Shown piece after piece: positions 25,797 to 36,850 of a stretch of DNA of 64,000 nt. Source of the DNA: Symsagittifera roscoffensis (Eukaryota > Xenacoelomorpha > Acoela > Convolutidae); NCBI RefSeq assembly GCF_963678635.1, contig NC_087063.1, forward strand, positions 42,422,759 to 42,486,758, read 5' to 3'. The position numbers were made by a program, and so were the translations under genes. The notes under the pieces are model-generated. The model was not told the DNA's origin. It did not search any database and was given only the letters and a program-made list of their open reading frames with translations. Positions within the stretch are counted from its first letter, which is position 1. Every line of letters begins with the position of its first letter.

Positions 25797-28700
25797 TTAC
25801 TTAATGTGATATATCATTCGACCTTTCAGCCGTTTACACGTGGTATCTGATATTACGCCAGAAACATCCTTCAGTCTTCGTGGTCGAAGCAATAAGAAAT
25901 TATGGAAAAATCTCTGACCTATTTTGACGTCTGGGAAATTAAGAACATTTTCTGTCGTGACGATGCTGCGACGCTTTTTGTGTATTGCATCTTTATCAGC
26001 TACGAGTTCCAATCGTCCGGTTCCTTCACGTCGCGGCGAAACTTCGTCCAATTCTGTCTCATCCAAATTCGGTATTGACGTCAGAGACTTCCGAGTCTTT
26101 CTTGCCTCGCCGCAACAACAAACCCTGATGAACTTGGAGACATTTTTATTCAATGCTGTTATATGCAGTTCCCAGTGCTGGAAATATGATCCTACGTCTA
26201 AGGGCGCAAAACTCACCGCAATATCAACTGATTCTTTTTCTTTCAGATATCCAAGTGATTTTTCAACTCTAAACACGGCATATTTAGCTTTGTATAGTTT
26301 GTTTTGGTTCCATTTAACAAATGTTGGAGCGACTGATGATAACACCCATTTGACACTATCCGACATCTTATTCGTAAACGACAACGTTAGTTGCTGACAA
26401 TCGCCGACTTTCGCTCCCGGTGGAAACTTCAAAACTTCATTGACAAGTGTAACAATATCATCACTGATGTTGAAGCTCATTCCACTACTCGAGCAAACTG
26501 ATACCATATCATAGTTATCGAAGTCTTCACGTTTGAAATCCAGGCTCACTTCTTTCACTTCATTTTCAATTTTCACACAAAGACTATCTCTACTTAATTT
26601 GTGTTTCACTTTTTCTTTTTTAAACCGGACGTCAACAATAACTTCTTCAAAGGCCTTCAATACTCCTCGAACAGGGCTAGCCGAAACAGAATCTGAGGTC
26701 AAAATTACAAATTCTAGGCATTTATTGCACTTATTCTCCAAAACAAAACATTGCGTGTCGGTTTTAAACAACAGGTAGTCTGGTCGAACAACCCATCTCT
26801 CGTTTTCATTCGTCTTCTTAGCCGAGAGGTGAGATCCCTCTTGAATAACTGTTGAAACTGAGGTTACAGTTCGTTCACTTTCTGGCAACTCATCGGGTCC
26901 GTTCGCAAGTAAATCCAAATCAAGAGGCACAAAACAAGAGTTGTCAAGATGTTTCAAAAATCGGTGGTTCAAAGAAATGTTTCCAATTATTGCCGAAATA
27001 TTGGAAGCTTCGTTGTCAAAATTCAAATCAACTAGCTTCTGTACTTTGGATGGAACTTCGTGCACGCTTTTCCCAGTATGGATGCAATTATCATAAATTT
27101 TCTTCAAAATATAGTCACCCCAATTTATTTCAAGGTCTTCAATATGGCCTTGAGAATGCTCAATGAGAACCTTAACTGAAATTTCACTCTGAGCTTTTAT
27201 AACTCCATGTCTTGGATTGGCGCTACACAGTTTGAGGGACTCCTCGTTTATTGCAAAGCATAAATCCTGATATCCCGTATTCTTTAGAACTATTTCCTTC
27301 AATTTAGAATCACTATTTGTCAAGTTTTGGCATGATGTGGTAGTGAGCGATGACCGTCCCGAATAGCCATAAAGAGGAATTACGTATTTCAAAAGCGAGT
27401 TCTTCACTCGAACTATCAAGTATGAAGATTCCAGTTTGACATCAAAGCTGTGAAACTTAACGGAGATTTTACAATTGGTTTTAGGAGGCAGTCTGACAGG
27501 ATAAAGTCCACCAGCTGAGTCAAACAAGCTTGAGTCTACAAAGGAACTAATCGCTGAGATTTCAAAGCAATTAACTTTTTCGATATGTACATTTAGATCC
27601 AAAACTTCATTCGTCGAGTTTTCCATTTTCAGAGTTTCTACGACTGGCGAAAAAATTTGAGGTGACCTGAAAAGCATGCATTTGGCGTTGGTACCGAACA
27701 CAAGTGACCTTTTGCAAGTGATTCTTGGTTTCTCAATTTGAATTATGATGTCTTTTTGCTTAACTCCATTTGAAAATATTTCTACTTTCGTTTTAAAATG
27801 GGATCCTCTCTGAACACTTGACGATATGTTTCCATGTTTAGCTTTTACTTTGATTTTCTGTCTGTAATTCGGTTTAAGTGAAAACATATTCGGTACGATG
27901 TCAATTACGCTCTTCTCGTAATTCATTTCAACGAAAACGTTTTCTGCCGAGCAAGTCGATATCGGGAACTCAAGAGGCGCATAATCGTTGTCACACTTCA
28001 GAACCAGATCAGTCAAAGAATCTTCAGGAATGTCAAGAACTTGCCTCAGGATTCGGATGCTAATCGGCAGCTCGGCTATTGGCGTACCTTTAGCCCCATC
28101 GATATGTAACTTCAGCGTACCTGCTACACTTGTAACCGAAGTCAAAATATTTTGGGCGCCAAACACAAGGCCGACCTTGAAAACCGATTCACTATTTTCA
28201 TTTATATTTACCGCGTTGAATGATAATTTATTGCTCTTGTCTACTTGTTTTCCATTAAAAGTCGAAAATATTAACGAGTCTGCTATGGAACAGAAAAGCT
28301 GACAGTTGATTTTAAGAGCAACATAACAACGCCATTTGATTTCTACTTCAATTCTCGTTTCTGATTTTGAAGAGCTATTTTTTAGTTCATGGTTCAATTC
28401 TAACGCGCTGATTACGTCCCCTTCTTTCTGGAAATGGACACTAAGATTTTCACTTCTGCCGAAAACTTTCACATTCTTTTCAAACTTGGCGCCATCTGCG
28501 GTTCCACTGAAAGCTATTCTAATGACAGCAGAAAAATTTCCCGCCTTCGAAGGAGAGAATGTAACTTCAAATTCTTTGTTGCCTTGCGGACTCAAAACTA
28601 CAGACTGATTAACACTGAAAACCTCATTCGAAGCGACGGTCTCACTTTCACAGCTGCTAAGAGAAAATCGACAATTTGAAACGTGGAAATTTGCTATGAC

Positions 28701-31112
28701 CCATTTATCTGACAAATTTTCCACTCCCACTTTTTTGTTTATGGGCACATTTACAATTGTGTCGGGAAAGTTAATCACAGAGTCAACTGCAAAGTCTGAC
28801 TCTTTAACAGCAAACTCGGTTTCTTTCTGCTTCAATTTTGCCAGGTTTGATATGAAATTGGGTGTTGTTTTGGCAAAGTGATCCAGACTAGCTGGTAAGT
28901 TATTACTGTTCTCGTAGACAGTCGGAAAGCTGCAAGAATGAACAACTGTATCGTTGCTTATATCAGCATCGGCTTCAAAAAATTGGTTCACATCCTCTGA
29001 TTTCTTCAAATATTTCGAAAGTAACGTTGAGTCGTCCAAACATCTATGTTGTTCGCTATTCTTATCTAATGGCGTATTAGATATTGTATTATCCTGTTCC
29101 TGAATCAGCTCTGAAGTTGAGTTTGACAACGACGGGCTTTTCGCTTTGGGAGTCGAAAAGCTGAAACCTCGAAGCTTACTGCAGTTATCCTTCGATTCGC
29201 CTTCTGCATAGGAAATGCATGACAGGTTTGTGAATGATGCTCCAACAAAGTTAACATGGTTTTCAGAAGTCGCATCGGGCTTCATGCTTGCCTTCGTCGT
29301 ATTGTTGCCGAAAACTGAATCCTCGGCAAGAGGATATTCAGATAGCTCAACTAAAGCATCACCAGTGGCATTAATTGAAGGCCTTTCAACTGCACCAAAG
29401 GTCAAATCTGATTTCGTTCTTCTTGACTCGTCAATTTTGTTGCGTCTGGTTAAGGACACTATCGAGTCTTCAAATTCTTCAATTTCTGCTATCTTCTTTG
29501 TCTTGTCACACAGATCCTCGAACCTTTCTGCGATTTCCTTGGCTTTCATGTAACTATTCAGTGTCGGCCATGTTTCTTTAATCGTATCTAGACTGATCAC
29601 GTGGTCACTTTCGTTACTGCCAACTGAAGCAGCGATCGATTCGCATGACGCGGTTAGGCAGGTCAATGAACTATCACAATCACGCTGTTGGTTTTCATTC
29701 TCAAATTCATCAACGCTTACTGTCCTACTCTTGACATCTTTGAGCAAAGCCATTTTTGGCACATCTTCGTTTTCAAGGTTTATGGAAGGCGACTGAAACC
29801 CTTCAATTGTTGCGCGAAAAATTTTATCGCCAAAGGACGTGTCTTGAGAGAACTCAATATTTGAGAAATCACTTCGGCTTTCCTTGTCCAATGGTCCTTG
29901 GAACAATTTACCAGGAGTAACAAAATCTCCGCTCGCAAAAGACTTCTCGACGTTGTTATTACTTGGTTGCATTCTCGAATCAGACAAAGAAAAACTTTTG
30001 TAAAAGGTATCATTAGATGTCGTGTTTGAAGCTGGTGTTGGCTTCCGATCGCCCCCACCGCAATCCAAACTTTTGGATCCATCTGGTTTCTCCTGAATTA
30101 CATCATGGCTCTTCCTAGTTTCTGAGAGCGTGTCACTTCTTGCAACGCTTGCATCGAACACTGCCGAATAGTCGGTTGTTATATATGCAGGCACTCCCCT
30201 ACTTATTCTATCAATGTCTTTCTGGACTTTTGACGTGCTTGAATCAGTTTTAAGCGTACTTGAACTGTTCATTCTGGAGGAAACCGAAGTCAACAAATCT
30301 TCAGTTGTGGCCGACTTAACCAATCCATTTAATAAATCTTCAGTTGTATTACTAACTCCTGTAGTAATTTCTAGTGACCTCGTAAAAAAGTTGGTGAGCT
30401 GTGTCTTCTCATCCATTTCGTTTTGTTGAACACTTTGATTATGAGTGGGTACATCACATACCCCTGATAAACTAATTCGCTCATCTGATGAGTTACTTGA
30501 GCTTAATCGGCTTTTAAACGAATTTTCTAGGAGTTTTTCACTGAAACTAACTTTTTTAATGCTGTTAACACTATTCGGAGTAATATTAGAAGCAATTTTA
30601 TTGTTAACAGGAGTTTTCATAGCAATATAACCGAGAATTCTCATAGTGTCATTTTTGCTATCATTCAGTGTCTGCCTAAACGAATTGACGGTTTCACATA
30701 CCGTGTTTTCCTTGTCAGAACTGGGGCTATGAACATCTTTCGAAAAGCTACTACCAAGGTTCGTACCCAAGATATCATCATTGTCTTCATCCAGTTTACC
30801 ATCTGACAAAAGTCCAAATGAAGCGTCACTTGTAATGTCACCTTCATTTTCATTCTCGAGGCTGAGTGACTTCGAAACATTATCACGAAGCGATGCCAAA
30901 GTATTTGGCACACGATCACCACGCGTTCTCTCGAGACACTGCGGTAAAACAAAATTATTCACTGGTTTTTCAGGTATTTTGGGCGTGTTAAAGTGTGATC
31001 CATTTTCATCGCTGTCACTGCTCAATTCAACGTCGAGGCCAGATAGATCATGCAAATTCAAGCTGTCTTCAGATGGGTCACAATCACTGTCCATATTTAC
31101 TATCTTAAACAT
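25797..31112 (-). CDS. SPD-2/Cep192-like centrosome scaffold protein (large ASH-domain protein)
   Basis: The frame runs 1,771 codons without a break from an ATG at 31112; a second ATG lies at 31094. The first ~750 residues are acidic, Ser-rich and probably disordered, starting with a DPSEDSLNLHDLSGLD stretch. From about residue 800 the protein turns into repeated beta-rich segments of the ASH/MSP (PapD-like) type, marked by VTFSPSKAGNFSAVIRI and, near residue 1630, VSFAPLDVGSYFQHWEL. A long acidic N-terminus with several ASH repeats behind it is the plan of SPD-2/Cep192, which recruits Plk1, Aurora A and pericentriolar material to centrioles. Other ASH proteins remain possible. A new ASH repeat opens at about residue 1724 (LNFPDVKIG) but the frame soon becomes unlike the family, and the DNA there reads AAAATAG|GTCAGA. 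I suspect a splice donor near 25921 and missing 3' exons. An LTR begins 50 bp upstream of the ATG. Confidence 0.62.
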   Translation of the reverse strand: MFKIVNMDSDCDPSEDSLNLHDLSGLDVELSSDSDENGSHFNTPKIPEKPVNNFVLPQCLERTRGDRVPNTLASLRDNVSKSLSLENENEGDITSDASFGLLSDGKLDEDNDDILGTNLGSSFSKDVHSPSSDKENTVCETVNSFRQTLNDSKNDTMRILGYIAMKTPVNNKIASNITPNSVNSIKKVSFSEKLLENSFKSRLSSSNSSDERISLSGVCDVPTHNQSVQQNEMDEKTQLTNFFTRSLEITTGVSNTTEDLLNGLVKSATTEDLLTSVSSRMNSSSTLKTDSSTSKVQKDIDRISRGVPAYITTDYSAVFDASVARSDTLSETRKSHDVIQEKPDGSKSLDCGGGDRKPTPASNTTSNDTFYKSFSLSDSRMQPSNNNVEKSFASGDFVTPGKLFQGPLDKESRSDFSNIEFSQDTSFGDKIFRATIEGFQSPSINLENEDVPKMALLKDVKSRTVSVDEFENENQQRDCDSSLTCLTASCESIAASVGSNESDHVISLDTIKETWPTLNSYMKAKEIAERFEDLCDKTKKIAEIEEFEDSIVSLTRRNKIDESRRTKSDLTFGAVERPSINATGDALVELSEYPLAEDSVFGNNTTKASMKPDATSENHVNFVGASFTNLSCISYAEGESKDNCSKLRGFSFSTPKAKSPSLSNSTSELIQEQDNTISNTPLDKNSEQHRCLDDSTLLSKYLKKSEDVNQFFEADADISNDTVVHSCSFPTVYENSNNLPASLDHFAKTTPNFISNLAKLKQKETEFAVKESDFAVDSVINFPDTIVNVPINKKVGVENLSDKWVIANFHVSNCRFSLSSCESETVASNEVFSVNQSVVLSPQGNKEFEVTFSPSKAGNFSAVIRIAFSGTADGAKFEKNVKVFGRSENLSVHFQKEGDVISALELNHELKNSSSKSETRIEVEIKWRCYVALKINCQLFCSIADSLIFSTFNGKQVDKSNKLSFNAVNINENSESVFKVGLVFGAQNILTSVTSVAGTLKLHIDGAKGTPIAELPISIRILRQVLDIPEDSLTDLVLKCDNDYAPLEFPISTCSAENVFVEMNYEKSVIDIVPNMFSLKPNYRQKIKVKAKHGNISSSVQRGSHFKTKVEIFSNGVKQKDIIIQIEKPRITCKRSLVFGTNAKCMLFRSPQIFSPVVETLKMENSTNEVLDLNVHIEKVNCFEISAISSFVDSSLFDSAGGLYPVRLPPKTNCKISVKFHSFDVKLESSYLIVRVKNSLLKYVIPLYGYSGRSSLTTTSCQNLTNSDSKLKEIVLKNTGYQDLCFAINEESLKLCSANPRHGVIKAQSEISVKVLIEHSQGHIEDLEINWGDYILKKIYDNCIHTGKSVHEVPSKVQKLVDLNFDNEASNISAIIGNISLNHRFLKHLDNSCFVPLDLDLLANGPDELPESERTVTSVSTVIQEGSHLSAKKTNENERWVVRPDYLLFKTDTQCFVLENKCNKCLEFVILTSDSVSASPVRGVLKAFEEVIVDVRFKKEKVKHKLSRDSLCVKIENEVKEVSLDFKREDFDNYDMVSVCSSSGMSFNISDDIVTLVNEVLKFPPGAKVGDCQQLTLSFTNKMSDSVKWVLSSVAPTFVKWNQNKLYKAKYAVFRVEKSLGYLKEKESVDIAVSFAPLDVGSYFQHWELHITALNKNVSKFIRVCCCGEARKTRKSLTSIPNLDETELDEVSPRREGTGRLELVADKDAIHKKRRSIVTTENVLNFPDVKIGQRFFHNFLLLRPRRLKDVSGVISDTTCKRLKGRMIYHIK

Positions 31113-31162
31113 TATATCGCTTTCTGTCTAGTCTAATGTTTAAGTCTCCAGGAGTTAGTAAG

Positions 31163-32082
31163 TGTGACATTCGACCAGAATGTGAAAAATGCAATCTCTG
31201 CAGAATTCGAATTTTTAGCAGCGAGCCTTCCGGATTGATGATTATTAAGAACTAAGAACGTTATTGGAACGATTGGCCAAACGGTGAGGGCTGGAATATT
31301 CTGGTATTTTAAAATTTCAAAAATTCGAATTATGACGTCATATTTCTGAGAAACGTCAGAAAAGGCCATTTTGGCTGAAACAAGAAACAAAAACAGAACA
31401 ACATTAGCTGCGCTAACAACAACTACGAAATTGAGATTGGAAAACGACAACGAGTTGCAGGAATAGCAGTGAACACTCCGAGTTGCAACTATTGTGCCGC
31501 TACAATAGTTGCAAGGCCGTTGCGAACAACGGTGAAGGGTGGAGGACAGCCTTCCGGATTAAGAAGAAATCAAGATTAGCGAGCTTGATTCAGTGGATTC
31601 AAGAATCCGGAAGGGTTTCGGGACTGAAACTATTAGCCTGTTATATAGACTTTTAGCTTCTTGTCATGTCCTGACTTGAATTTAATTAACATCTAGATTC
31701 ATTTTGATAAGGATGAGAAGCTAGGAGTTGGGGGAAAGGGTTGATCCATCTTCGATGTAGATGATGATTTTTATCTACTGAACAAAAACAATAGTAATAT
31801 AATAAGTAGTAGCCCTGTTTTTAGGAGTGACCTCGTGGTCTGGGGATACTGAGACCCAGCCATGAGCTCACTATTTCTGCATGTAATCTAGTTAATTTGA
31901 GTGTTTTGACCGAAGCCGAAAACAGTAACGTTTTTGTCGACCCGATGTTAGAAAGACCACCGAAAAGTACTGGCTTGGTAGAGACGGTGAAAAGCATGCA
32001 AAGCTCTGTTTAGACGTTAGCCAGTCGTCTTAAGACTTAGTTTTGTCTTCCGTCGATATGTATCTTCCGGGCGAATGTTACA
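31163..32082 (+). repeat. 5' LTR of copy 1
   Basis: The 920-bp sequence matches 54687-55585 almost exactly. It starts TGTGACATTC and ends ATGTTACA. Against the 3' LTR it has 21 extra bases near 31405, and single differences such as GACC/GATC near the start. It contains two adjacent hairpins (31483-31532) and words related to the ATCCGGAAGGGT motif that fills the leader. Confidence 0.93.
31483..31532 (+). other. two adjacent hairpins in the LTR
   Basis: Hairpin 1 pairs TTGCAACTATTGT (31483-31495) with ACAATAGTTGCAA (31502-31514) around the loop GCCGCT. Hairpin 2 pairs CCGTTG (31517-31522) with CAACGG (31527-31532) around CGAA. Hairpin 1 recurs in the 3' LTR at 54985-55016. In the diverged copy-2 LTR two of its base pairs change on both sides so that pairing is kept. 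Confidence 0.7.
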
Positions 32083-34942
32083 TAGATGTTTTTTTGGCGC
32101 TCCTGGGTGTTATTCTTTTTAACATCATGACCGGCGGAACCGTTAACGAGCACTCCGCGCCGAGCGGATGCTCACATTAACGCCCTTAATAGGCCTAAAC
32201 CGCCGGGGCGGAAGGGTAGTTCGGAACGCGGAAGCCTTCGGGATTGCCGTGAATAGCTTTTTAACTTAGTTAAGACCGAAAATTCACGAACCAGGAAGGG
32301 TGGGGGGATTCGCGGTCCCGTCATCTCCTGAATGGTTTGTGACCAAAAACACTTAAAGATATATATAAAACCAAACAAAAAATAGTATAGTACCCAAGAA
32401 AGACAAAAAACATAAAAAAATATACGAAAAAACCAAAAACAGTAAAAAAGTAAAAAATCAGTAGAAATCATCCCCCCAGACAAGATGTGATCCGACCCCC
32501 CCGTTTGTTGCTGATAGATATATTGTTGTTACAGGCATTTATATCAGGATTGTTACGATCAGTTTTGTAGCCCGTTTTTGAGGCTTGTACTGTAGGGTTA
32601 TTTGAGCATTTAAGCACGTTAATGATAAATTGCGCTCAATCCGGAAGGGTCAGCTGATTTGCGCTCAATTCGGAAGGGTCTTGGGGGAAGACTGATCCGG
32701 CAAGCAGTACAAGGAGCAACAAGAAGGGGCTCAACGACAACAACAATCGACTGTTGGGTATCGTTAGCAAGTTTTGTATCCCTTTTGGTACAAAAATTAA
32801 GATGGTAATCTGTGGGGGGCTCGACAGTGCTGCACTGTAGTGACCCTTCACCGAACTGCGAATATCCGAGTTAAGCACCTTAGTTCGGATCTTGAGCGAA
32901 CCCGGAGGGGTATAGTATTACTAATATTATTAATTATATAGCCGATATTAATAGTCTTATATCGTTTTTCAGTGAAAAACAACGAAAACAGACCGGTTTT
33001 TAGGGTCAAAATAGCGATATTTTGATCCCCCCACAAGTCGCAATTTTTGAGATATCGATATTTTTTGAAACGGAAAAAAGCGCTAAGTTAGTGTGTTACA
33101 TCGTAACTGCCTTACCACAATAGGTAGAACCGGTTAAGTTAAGTTCGAAAGTGGTTGGAACTATTTTGGTACCGAAAACCGAAATTTCGTGATTTTTGAG
33201 AAAACGAAACACTATAAATTTAGAAAATTTTTTGAATTTTTTGAGTTACGACAGTAAAAATAGTTGTTCGGACAACTTCCACTAGTGAATCTACAAGTTT
33301 TAGAACCCGCTACCCGAAAGCCTTCCGGGTTGCAGAGAAATCGAACTTAACGTGTTTGATTTGGTGGATTCATCAATCCGGAGGGGTACAGGTAGCATAG
33401 CTTTTCGCAAATTTCTTCTACAAAAGCGTTTTAGATCGGGTCTTTTGCATTGAACTAGAAGAGTATAGGCCTTTTGAGCTCAGATCAATAATTTTTAGGT
33501 CGAAAGGACCTGATTTGCGGAAAAAGTTAGGCGGAACCTATAAGAGAGAAAAATTTTTGAGTTTAGAAAAAAGAAGTTTTGGTTAATAACTTTGGAACTA
33601 CTGGGTATATCGAGTTGATCTTGGTACCAGTAGATCAGAACTTAGCTGAGCTTACTGATAGGGACAAAAGTTTTTCGGAAAAGTAAGCGTGAAAAATTTT
33701 TGAGATTGTTTTTAGCAAATTCCTCAATTTGGAAGGGTACACCCTTCACGTTTTATAAATTTCTTTTAGAAAAGCCCTTATACCCCTACTAAAAGGTGAT
33801 AGCGGTTGAGTAAAGTAACTTTAGGCTGTTCTAGACGAAAAGGGAAGGCTAAAGGCACAGCAAAACCTTAATCGAGCCGAAGTTAGGCGAGCGATAAGAC
33901 CCTTCACCGTTAGTGTGAATTGTCAAATAAGAGGCTTAACTTCAATCCGGAAGGGTCTAGGAAAGTAGTGCATACCCTTCCTAGTTAATTGAAAGAGCAA
34001 AATTGCATCGGAGAACGTATCCGGTGGGGTCAAAAAATTTTTTCAAAGTTAAGAGGGTTCCGAATCCGGAGGGGTCTTATATTAACTAACTCAGAGGGGT
34101 CCCAATCCGGAGGGGTCTAGATTCTGCCAGTCCGGAAGGGTCCTATTTGTGCCAATCAGGAGGGGTATTATTTTATTAAAGGACTTAGGTAAACGAAAGA
34201 AAGACTAAAGTGAGAGGTATTAGGTTATTAGCACACAGGCTAGGAATCAGTGACTGCACTGGTGACTTGCCTTTCAATAAGAACCAGACCAAAACAAAAC
34301 AGGTCCGAACTCGGATATTCGCGACACTAAATCCAAATTAAAACGAGCGTGATTCATCGGTGTGGATTGTAACATAATACGCTTTTGGGAAAAGTGACTG
34401 CCCTGAGTATTTTAGTAGGTCTAGCTCGGGCAGTCCGAAGGCAGATAGGTAACACAGTACTCGGTGGGTGCAATAGACGCTAAAATTACTGCCTTCAAAG
34501 TTTTGTCTGTTTGGTGCAGCACCGAGCAGGGAAAGCTTTTTCTTTAAAAGACAGGTTCGACTATTGTACTGCGACCGACTAAGAGTACATTACACATACG
34601 TTTTTTTTTCATAGAAGTATTCATAGTTTGACATTAAATATATATATTTTGTTTTTTGATTTTAAATCAACATAAACTGTGCTTGATTGGGTAGTGAGTA
34701 CAATATCTTTTAAATTGACTGATAACATCATATTGTGCTAGTTTTCAAATCTTACCACCGATAATCGGTTAGTGTGAATAAATTTTATACAAACTGTACT
34801 CTGATAACATACAGGGATTCGTGGTCACTATTTAATAGAATCTTGTTAAAATTATTGTGTTGTGTCATTATTATTGTTAATAAAACTGTAAGGTCTCTAG
34901 CAATCGGGTTAAGTATAGGCATTAAAAAGTGACAAATAGAGA
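32083..34942 (+). other. 2.9-kb untranslated leader with an array of ATCCGGAAGGGT-like motifs
   Basis: No plus-strand gene is visible before the gag ATG. At least ten copies of a motif close to AATCCGGAGGGGT or AATCCGGAAGGGT occur, at about 32640, 32668, 32903, 33378, 33728, 33942, 34017, 34063, 34100, 34130 and 34155. Five fall within the last 150 bp of that range. Reverse-strand forms (ACCCTTC, GCCTTCCGGATT) occur at about 32842, 33318, 33740, 33901 and 33973. The even sequence and dense spacing suggest a binding site or an RNA element, for example for packaging, but that is inference. Confidence 0.65.
32095..32112 (+). other. candidate primer-binding site
   Basis: TGGCGCTCCTGGGTG begins 12 bases after the 5' LTR. 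TGG is the expected complement of a tRNA CCA end, and TGGCGC starts the primer site in several Gypsy-type elements. I could not match the rest to a particular tRNA. Confidence 0.4.
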
Positions 34943-36061
34943 ATGAGTCTATACAAGTCAAGGATACCAAAACGAGGTAATAGCTCTAGGAAATTCATAC
35001 CTGAAAAGCAAAGAAAAACGATGACCGATCCTTTTGTGGATTGGATCAAGCGATCTTGGTCCGATAAAGGGGAGACGTTTTCAGGCAGAATGGTTGAAAC
35101 GAGAAGTCAGAAGACCTCAGAAGAGCGGAAAGAACTGTTAGAAGTGGAGGTCAATACGGACCATACCATGAACGACAACCAGGAAGTAAATGGACTGGAA
35201 GGGAGAGGCAGAAGGCTGGCGAGTGAATCTACTCCGGTAGAACAAGGCCAAGATTTTGCCACTTCCACCGGGACATTGGATCGAGAGGAGATGTCGGAAC
35301 TGTCCTACATCTCAACTGAAGTAGCGGCAACTAGAAGATCTCCGACAGACAACACTATGATGGCAGGAGGAACTGGGAAACAAACAACGTCATCATCATT
35401 CTCAGAAAGAATGAAGAACACCTTCGGAAACATCTTTCCATTCAGCATGGGAGGAGGAGCAGGAAACGACGGTGAATCCCAGGAGGAAGAGGATGAAGAG
35501 GAGCAAGGGGACTTTGGATCTCAAGTCAGCCTCAATAGTTCGATCCAGGAAAATGAGGCACACGTCGGAAGAGAGACTGGAACCATGGACAAATTTGGTG
35601 TAGTGACAACGATAAGCAAAGAGGCAAACACACCGGGCCAGTCAAAAGACTTCGCGATTAGGACAAGTTCAGAGCCACAAACTGGAGAGAGTAGAACCAG
35701 AGGGCTAGGCAACGCGTTAGCGGATCCTGAAGTAGATAATGAAAAGACGTCGAGGGAGATAGTTAAGGCCCGGATCTCGACCAGCACGAAGCTACCTGGG
35801 AGCGACAGGGTTACACCACCACTAGTGACGCCACTCGTGGATAACGGGGCAGCACTAGAGGAAGCCTTAAACAACATAGTGGACAGTTTAGGAGAACAAA
35901 ACGAGCAGATGTCAATAAGGATGAGTGAACTAGAAAGGGCAGTCCACATTGAAAGAGAGAGTCTGCGGGAAGAAATAAACCGCAACAGACAAGAAGTTGG
36001 CAGGAGCGAAAAACGCTTGAAAGAAAGAACGGACGAACATATGGCGAGGAACTTGTCCTGA
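34943..36061 (+). pseudogene. gag, N-terminal part, ended by an in-frame TGA
   Basis: The ATG at 34943 opens 372 codons. The N-terminus is basic, followed by a low-complexity region rich in Ser, Thr, Gly and Glu with an acidic run at about residues 179-192. From about residue 320 a heptad-like, Arg/Glu-rich coiled coil begins. It is cut by TGA at 36059-36061, but the same frame goes on with more coiled coil immediately afterwards, so the stop interrupts one protein. CGA to TGA is the simplest explanation. This part would be the matrix-like end of Gag. Confidence 0.75.
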
Positions 36062-36850
36062 ATGACAAGAGAGGCGGAACAGCGAGAGTTACGCTTAAGA
36101 GACGACATCGAGAAGTTAAGAATTCAACAAGAGCAGTCTCTTGGGACTCTTGACACAAAGATAGACGCGATGATGGAGAGGCGAACTCAGGCTACCATGG
36201 ATAGGTTGGACGGGCTACTAAGCAGCAAGAGTGGACCAAAAGAAGGAGAACCGAACTCGGGAGGTCCCAGCAAGGAACCGAGGGTGAACTTCAATGAACA
36301 TCAAAAGAGGAAGACGTATGGATCCACTAGAGGCAGGGGCAGTTCATCAGGCTATGCCACAAGGGGTAATGGAACATGGGGCCCGAACAGTAGAGCAAGT
36401 TCAACGGGGAACAGACAAACCTCTAACGAACGACCAACGCAAGGCACACATGCGACTGGGAGAAGTGATTCCGGCAACAAGGGGCATGCAAGCCCGAAGA
36501 GGAGTCATGTGGGCCAAGCGGGAAACACTCACGGTGATTCGGATTGCAGGGATGCACCGCACACAGAGCCTTCGACAAGGTGTGAGGACACTCAAGCAGG
36601 ACACTCAAGGGATGCTACGGCAATGGCCACAGCATTTGAACCCCTAAACAGGTCTTTGGAGACATTCCTGACAAAGTTATCAAGAACCAATGAACGCAGT
36701 GAGAAGTCCAGAAGAGTCTTTAAGAAACCAAGATGCTACAAAGACGAATCTGATGGCTGTATTGATACCTGGATAGAGGTAATGAAGCTGCATTTCGAGG
36801 AAGAGGGCTTGTCGGAGAGACAGGAATGCAGCGCGCACCAGCAATTTAGA
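36062..36850 (+). pseudogene. gag, middle part (coiled coil, basic linker, start of capsid domain)
   Basis: This continues the upstream frame after the TGA. It completes the coiled coil (to about 36190), then gives a Gly/Ser/Arg/Thr-rich basic linker and enters a capsid-like fold near 36700 (DTWIEVMKLHFEEEGLSER). Near 36840 the frame must shift: the other forward frame, not this one, carries the expected LEGTALNCVMAKK continuation. The open frame runs on out of register to 36898. No programmed-shift signal is apparent, so I read this as a small deletion. Confidence 0.7.

Noticed and set aside
26852-29553. Plus-strand frames of 100-160 codons across the Cep192-like gene
   Set aside because: They are shadows of the 1,771-codon minus-strand frame.
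35521-36158. Long minus-strand frames across gag, pol and ORF3 (195 to 314 codons at several places)
   Set aside because: They are antisense shadows of purine-rich coding DNA; none shows a domain.
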